Origin: Pseudomonadota bacterium
GTDB taxonomy: Bacteria > Desulfobacterota > Syntrophia > Syntrophales > UBA5619
Assembly: GCA_018896355.1 (NCBI GenBank)
Contig: JAHIMW010000108.1
Span: forward strand, 1-7,850
Length of the DNA stretch: 7,850 bases
Reading direction: 5' to 3'
Each line of letters opens with the position of its first letter. Position 1 is the stretch's first letter. Shown piece after piece: positions 5,226 to 7,850 of the stretch. Under the pieces are notes generated by a model. That model had not been told where the DNA came from, made no database searches, and worked only from the letters and a program-made list of their open reading frames with translations. Both the position numbers and the translations under genes were made by a program.

Positions 5226-5247
5226 GTTCATAAAAAGGAGAAGAACC

Positions 5248-6429
5248 ATGCAAATTTCATCGGAAAGCATCAAGGTCGGACACCCGGACGTCGTCGCGGA
5301 CATGATCGCGGCCAACATCATCGCCACCATCCTGGACCAGGAACACCAGAATGGAATGGACATCAACACCATGCCGCACTGCGGCATCGAAGTCTTCCTC
5401 GGCAAGGGGCTCTGCGTCGTCGGCGGCGAGGTCAGCACGCGGGCCTGGATCGACTTGGACAAGTGCGTCCGGGAGACGGTTCTCGGACTGGGGTACAATG
5501 ACTCGGCCGTCGGTCTGAACGGCAACTCCCTCGGCGTGCTGAACGCCATCATCCCGCAGTCTCCCGACATCAACATGGGATCGCGGGCCGACAGCGGCAA
5601 ATACAAGGAGATCGGCGCCGGCGACCAGGGGATCATGTACGGTTTCGCCTGCGACGAGACCCCGGAGCTGCTCCCGCTCACCTACGTCCTCGTCAACCGG
5701 ATGATGCGGGCGTTCGAGAGCTGCGGCGACCCGGTCTTCGCCCCGGACGGCAAGGGGCAGGTCTCGGTGGACTACGACGACAAGACGGGCAAGCCGATTC
5801 GCCTTGCGAAGATCCTGATGTCGAACGCGATCGACTACCGTTTCGCGAAGGGGAAGAGTCACGCCACGATCGAAAAGAAGGCCCGGAAGATCGCCTTCGA
5901 CTGCCTCAAGGGGTACGTCGACAAGAAAACGGAATTCCTCTTCAACCCAACCGGGGAGTGGCAGGCGGTCAACTCATGCAGCGCTGCGGATTCCGGCATC
6001 ACCGGCCGGAAGCTGGTCGTCCAGTTCTACGGCGGCTACCCCGGCGCCCAGCTCGGCGGCGGCGCCGTCGTGAACAAGTCGCCGGAGAAGGTGGACTGCT
6101 CGGCCGCCTTCGGGTCGCGCTACGTCGCGAAGAATATCGTCGCCGCGGGCCTGGCCGCAAAATGTTCGGTCCAGCTCGCCTATGCGATCGGCATGGCGAA
6201 ACCCTTCTCGATCTACGTGAACACCTTCGGCACCGGCAAGATCTCCGACGAGAAGTTAGAGGAAATCATCGAGAAGCTCTTCGACCTGACCCCCGCCGGA
6301 ATGATCCGGCGCTTCGACCTTCTCAACAGCAACATCTACCGCCGTATCCCGCGGACCCTCTTCATGGACAACTACCCATGGGAGAAGACGGACATGGTCA
6401 AGGCGCTGAAGAAGGAGGCGGGAAAGTAG
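5248..6429 (+). CDS. metK: Methionine adenosyltransferase (SAM synthetase), divergent bacterial type
   Basis: The enzyme joins methionine and ATP to make S-adenosylmethionine in the cytoplasm, normally as a tetramer. It is 393 residues, close to E. coli MetK (384). Visible motifs are SES...GHPD with H12 and D14, E48 and GGE61 for methionine/metal contacts, QSPDI (104-108), GAGDQG (123-128), NPTG (233-236), TGRK (252-255), YGG (261-263), GGGA, K277-x3-K281-V-D283, SRYVAKNIVAAGLA and PWEKTD near the end. It departs from E. coli in several places: CSAADSGITGRK replaces GPMGDCGLTGRK, DCSAAF replaces DRSAAY, and SNIYRRIP has no close E. coli counterpart. It is therefore a divergent subclass but looks catalytically complete. 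AAAAGGAG sits 8 bases before ATG 5248; an upstream GTG at 5209 lies inside the terminator and is rejected. Expression appears controlled by the SAM-II-like leader and terminator. Confidence 0.92.
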   Translation: MQISSESIKVGHPDVVADMIAANIIATILDQEHQNGMDINTMPHCGIEVFLGKGLCVVGGEVSTRAWIDLDKCVRETVLGLGYNDSAVGLNGNSLGVLNAIIPQSPDINMGSRADSGKYKEIGAGDQGIMYGFACDETPELLPLTYVLVNRMMRAFESCGDPVFAPDGKGQVSVDYDDKTGKPIRLAKILMSNAIDYRFAKGKSHATIEKKARKIAFDCLKGYVDKKTEFLFNPTGEWQAVNSCSAADSGITGRKLVVQFYGGYPGAQLGGGAVVNKSPEKVDCSAAFGSRYVAKNIVAAGLAAKCSVQLAYAIGMAKPFSIYVNTFGTGKISDEKLEEIIEKLFDLTPAGMIRRFDLLNSNIYRRIPRTLFMDNYPWEKTDMVKALKKEAGK

Positions 6430-6468
6430 GCCGAACGCCGAGCCGCGATTGACCCTTGTTGAAAATGG

Positions 6469-6505
6469 ACAGACGCCCCGTGAGCATCGCTTCCGGGGCG
6501 TCTGT
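6469..6505. terminator. Perfect 12-bp inverted repeat after metK, likely terminator
   Basis: ACAGACGCCCCG (6469-6480) and CGGGGCGTCTGT (6494-6505) pair perfectly around a 13-base loop, 40 bases after the metK stop. No T-run follows on the plus strand (ATTGAAATTC), so it may slow or end transcription or stabilise the metK mRNA 3' end. On the minus strand CCATTTTC follows. No gene is supported in 6506-6513. Confidence 0.6.
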
Positions 6506-6513
6506 ATTGAAAT

Positions 6514-6862
6514 TCACTCTTCCATCGACCGTTCCCGTCCGTGCGGCCTGTCATTTTTTGTCCAGAGGCCAGTAATGTTTCCCACAACCGCCCCGCCGCT
6601 GTGAAGACCTACGCGCATCTGCAGCTTGGGCAGGCCGGTCTTTTCCGCTCATCGTTTGCCGTTTCCACCCGCTCAAGCATTTCAAGCGCAGCGGCTATGG
6701 CCATATCCGCCTGCTTTTCCTGGGGCTCGGGGGCGCCCCAGAAGGCCATGATCCCGTCGCCCAAAAACTTGTCCAGTGTCCCCTCATGCACGAATATCGT
6801 TTCGGTCATCTCCTTAAGGTGACTTTCCAGAAGCGTTATCACCGTGTCGGTCGGTAAAACTT
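6514..6862 (-). pseudogene. Class III adenylate/guanylate cyclase catalytic-domain fragment
   Basis: On the minus strand LPTDTVITLLESHLKEMTET leads to IFVHEGTLDKFLGDGIMAFWGAP and QEKQADMAIAAALEMLERV. This is the middle of a class III cyclase domain, including the second metal Asp in GDGIMAF. The frame breaks near 6638-6646 at an A/T run. Shifting by one base continues as EKTGLPKLQMRVGLHSGGAVVGNIT, the expected next strand of the domain, after which similarity stops and the frame ends at 6514-6516. The first metal-binding Asp region (FSDIRxFT) and the membrane or sensor part are missing, with a stop near 6868 upstream. GTG at 6840-6842 gives the longest open piece, 77 residues. The gene is clearly dead: truncated on both sides and frameshifted. 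In life it would have made cAMP or a related nucleotide. Confidence 0.75.
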
Positions 6863-6875
6863 GGACAAGGCATCA

Positions 6876-7020
6876 CTTTTTCGCTGTCGCGAGTATATGG
6901 AGGCGATGGTCACCGCGAACGACCCCACCATCAAAGGGGGAACCATCTACCCGATGGGGGTAAAAAAGCCTCCGCTGCCAGACGATCGTCATGGAAACCC
7001 GGCTGCCGCTCTCCGTGGAT
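6876..7020 (+). pseudogene. Acyl-CoA carboxyltransferase (MCC/PCC beta-like) fragment
   Basis: The plus strand reads CREYMEAMVTANDPTIKGG then TIYPMGVKK to 6968, and after a frame change at the A6 run (6962-6967) continues SLRCQTIVMETRLPLSVD to 7020. This matches the carboxyltransferase subunit block seen in methylcrotonyl-CoA carboxylase beta (ANDATVKGGTYYPITVKK followed by LRAQEIA...LP...VD). It covers only about 45 residues of a protein normally over 500 long. Both ends are lost and the downstream break coincides with the stop codon of the neighbouring dehydratase gene. It is too short to appear as an ordinary open frame. Such carboxylases or decarboxylases act in branched-chain, glutaconyl or related acyl-CoA metabolism; which one cannot be told. 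Confidence 0.68.
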
Positions 7021-7850
7021 CACGAAGCGCGCTTTTTCTCCAGGATCATCTCCATCAGCGCTTCGACGCGGGTTTGAAACTGGGCCATCGAAAACTTCTC
7101 GCTATCCATATGGTCGCCGTCGAACATGACGCTGGGCACGGAGAGTTCGTCGGCAAGGACCCGCCCGATGTCCATCTGCCCCATCGAGATGGGCCTGCAG
7201 CTCCGGTTCGAATGGAGAATGGCCCCGTCGATCTTGTAGTCCCGGACGGCCCGGGTGATCAACTCGATCCGCTTGTTCAGCGACACGCAGGATACAAGCG
7301 GATAGGAGACGAGGGACTTGTAGGCGATGCTCTCCAGCGGCTCATCCGGATTGAGTCTCAGCGACCAGGCGGAGGTATAGGTCTCCGCCACCACCACGGC
7401 ATCCCACTTCTCGAAGTAGTTGAAGAGCTGCATATTGTACCAGAGCGGGATGTTGTCCCAGAAGAGCCGTATCCTCTCATGGGGGATCACGCCCTCCCCG
7501 CGGGCCACCTTCTCCTTGACTTCCCGCAGGACATCTTTCAGGAAATTCACGGCGATTTCGGTCCCGTGCCGGGTCACCATCACAAACATAATGCCGATCT
7601 CCGCGGCGGAAAACGGGGAGGGGACGGTCGACCGCAAGGCCATGATCTCATCCCAGAGCCGGCACGCCTCATTCGTATGGATGACGGCCTGGCGCAGTTT
7701 ATCGATATCGAATTTCAGCCCCGTCTCATCCTCCAGGAACCGGATCAGCCGCTTGATCTGGGCTACCCCATACGCGATATGGCGCTTTTCGATCTTCTCC
7801 ATCGCCACCTGGGGGAGGTCAGCCTTGAAAACTGGGACTTTGAAGTGGTC
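7020..7850 (-). CDS. 2-hydroxyacyl-CoA dehydratase / benzoyl-CoA reductase family subunit (partial)
   Basis: The frame is open to the window edge, so the N-terminus is missing; 276 residues remain of a protein usually about 380-430 long. The GTG at 7806-7808 is internal, since in-frame coding (FKVPVFKADLP) continues upstream of it. Family marks include WDAVVVAETYTSAW, ILHSNRSCRPISMGQMDI with a Cys that would bind the [4Fe-4S] cluster, VPSVMFDGDHMD, and the C-terminal FQTRVEALMEMI. This is the D-component fold shared by HgdB, FldC-type dehydratases and benzoyl-CoA reductase B/C subunits. These oxygen-sensitive enzymes use an ATP-driven activator to dehydrate 2-hydroxyacyl-CoA or reduce aromatic acyl-CoA. 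Partner subunit and activator would lie beyond the right edge. Substrate is not decided by the visible part. Confidence 0.87.
   Translation of the reverse strand, partial: DHFKVPVFKADLPQVAMEKIEKRHIAYGVAQIKRLIRFLEDETGLKFDIDKLRQAVIHTNEACRLWDEIMALRSTVPSPFSAAEIGIMFVMVTRHGTEIAVNFLKDVLREVKEKVARGEGVIPHERIRLFWDNIPLWYNMQLFNYFEKWDAVVVAETYTSAWSLRLNPDEPLESIAYKSLVSYPLVSCVSLNKRIELITRAVRDYKIDGAILHSNRSCRPISMGQMDIGRVLADELSVPSVMFDGDHMDSEKFSMAQFQTRVEALMEMILEKKRAS

Noticed and set aside
5209..5247. GTG start at 5209 extending MetK by 13 residues
   Set aside because: The extension is encoded by the terminator stem and T-run; AAAAGGAG directly precedes ATG 5248, whose protein begins like other MetK proteins.
5175..5862. 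Long minus-strand frames over metK
   Set aside because: Shadows of the high-GC metK gene with no recognisable family features and crossing the terminator.
1..7850. CRISPR array, tRNA or rRNA genes, intact insertion sequence
   Set aside because: No regularly spaced repeat series, no cloverleaf or conserved rRNA stretches recognised, and no transposase-like protein in any frame.

Overview
This window looks like part of the chromosome of an anaerobic Desulfobacterota-type bacterium, possibly close to Syntrophales. That placement is inferred from a 2-hydroxyacyl-CoA dehydratase/benzoyl-CoA reductase-family subunit, a small Rho-N-like lysine-rich protein, HD-GYP and cNMP-binding signalling proteins, and a MNT-HEPN pair; no rRNA or other marker settles it. 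Base composition is uneven: about 1-3400 is AT-richer and holds small or broken accessory genes, while about 3450-6430 and 7020-7850 are GC-richer and hold intact metabolic genes.

Layout. Positions 60-350 (+) hold the wreck of a PIN-domain (VapC-type) toxin gene. Positions 360-1101 (-) are a MNT nucleotidyltransferase followed by a HEPN gene that overlaps it by ATGA; the HEPN frame is broken by one missing base near 660. A promoter and two kinds of short direct repeat lie in 1102-1393. A Rho-N/SAP-like small protein (1394-1753, -) is divergent from a short HD-GYP protein (1795-2421, +) that has lost its N-terminal partner domain and one conserved histidine. Positions 2418-2704 hold two very short frames and an extended -10 site. 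A single-domain cNMP-binding protein (2719-3096, -) is divergent from a two-gene operon (3449-5062, +) encoding an exported PAP2 phosphatase and a membrane CTP-dependent polyprenol/phytol-kinase-like enzyme.

The most interesting segment is 5099-5247, the leader of a methionine adenosyltransferase gene (metK-like, 5248-6429, +). It contains a promoter, a pseudoknotted motif that matches the SAM-II riboswitch in topology and key bases, and then a textbook intrinsic terminator before the ribosome binding site. One arm of the proposed P1 stem can pair with the 5' arm of the terminator. This gives a simple feedback model in which SAM stabilises the aptamer, frees the terminator and stops production of the SAM-making enzyme.

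Beyond metK is a second gene graveyard: a class III nucleotide cyclase fragment (-, about 6515-6860) and an acyl-CoA carboxyltransferase fragment (+, about 6876-7020), both frameshifted. The second ends exactly at the stop of an intact but edge-truncated 2-hydroxyacyl-CoA dehydratase-family gene (7020->7850, -). Broken genes cluster in the two accessory zones while the long enzyme genes have clean frames, which argues for real decay rather than uniformly poor sequence.
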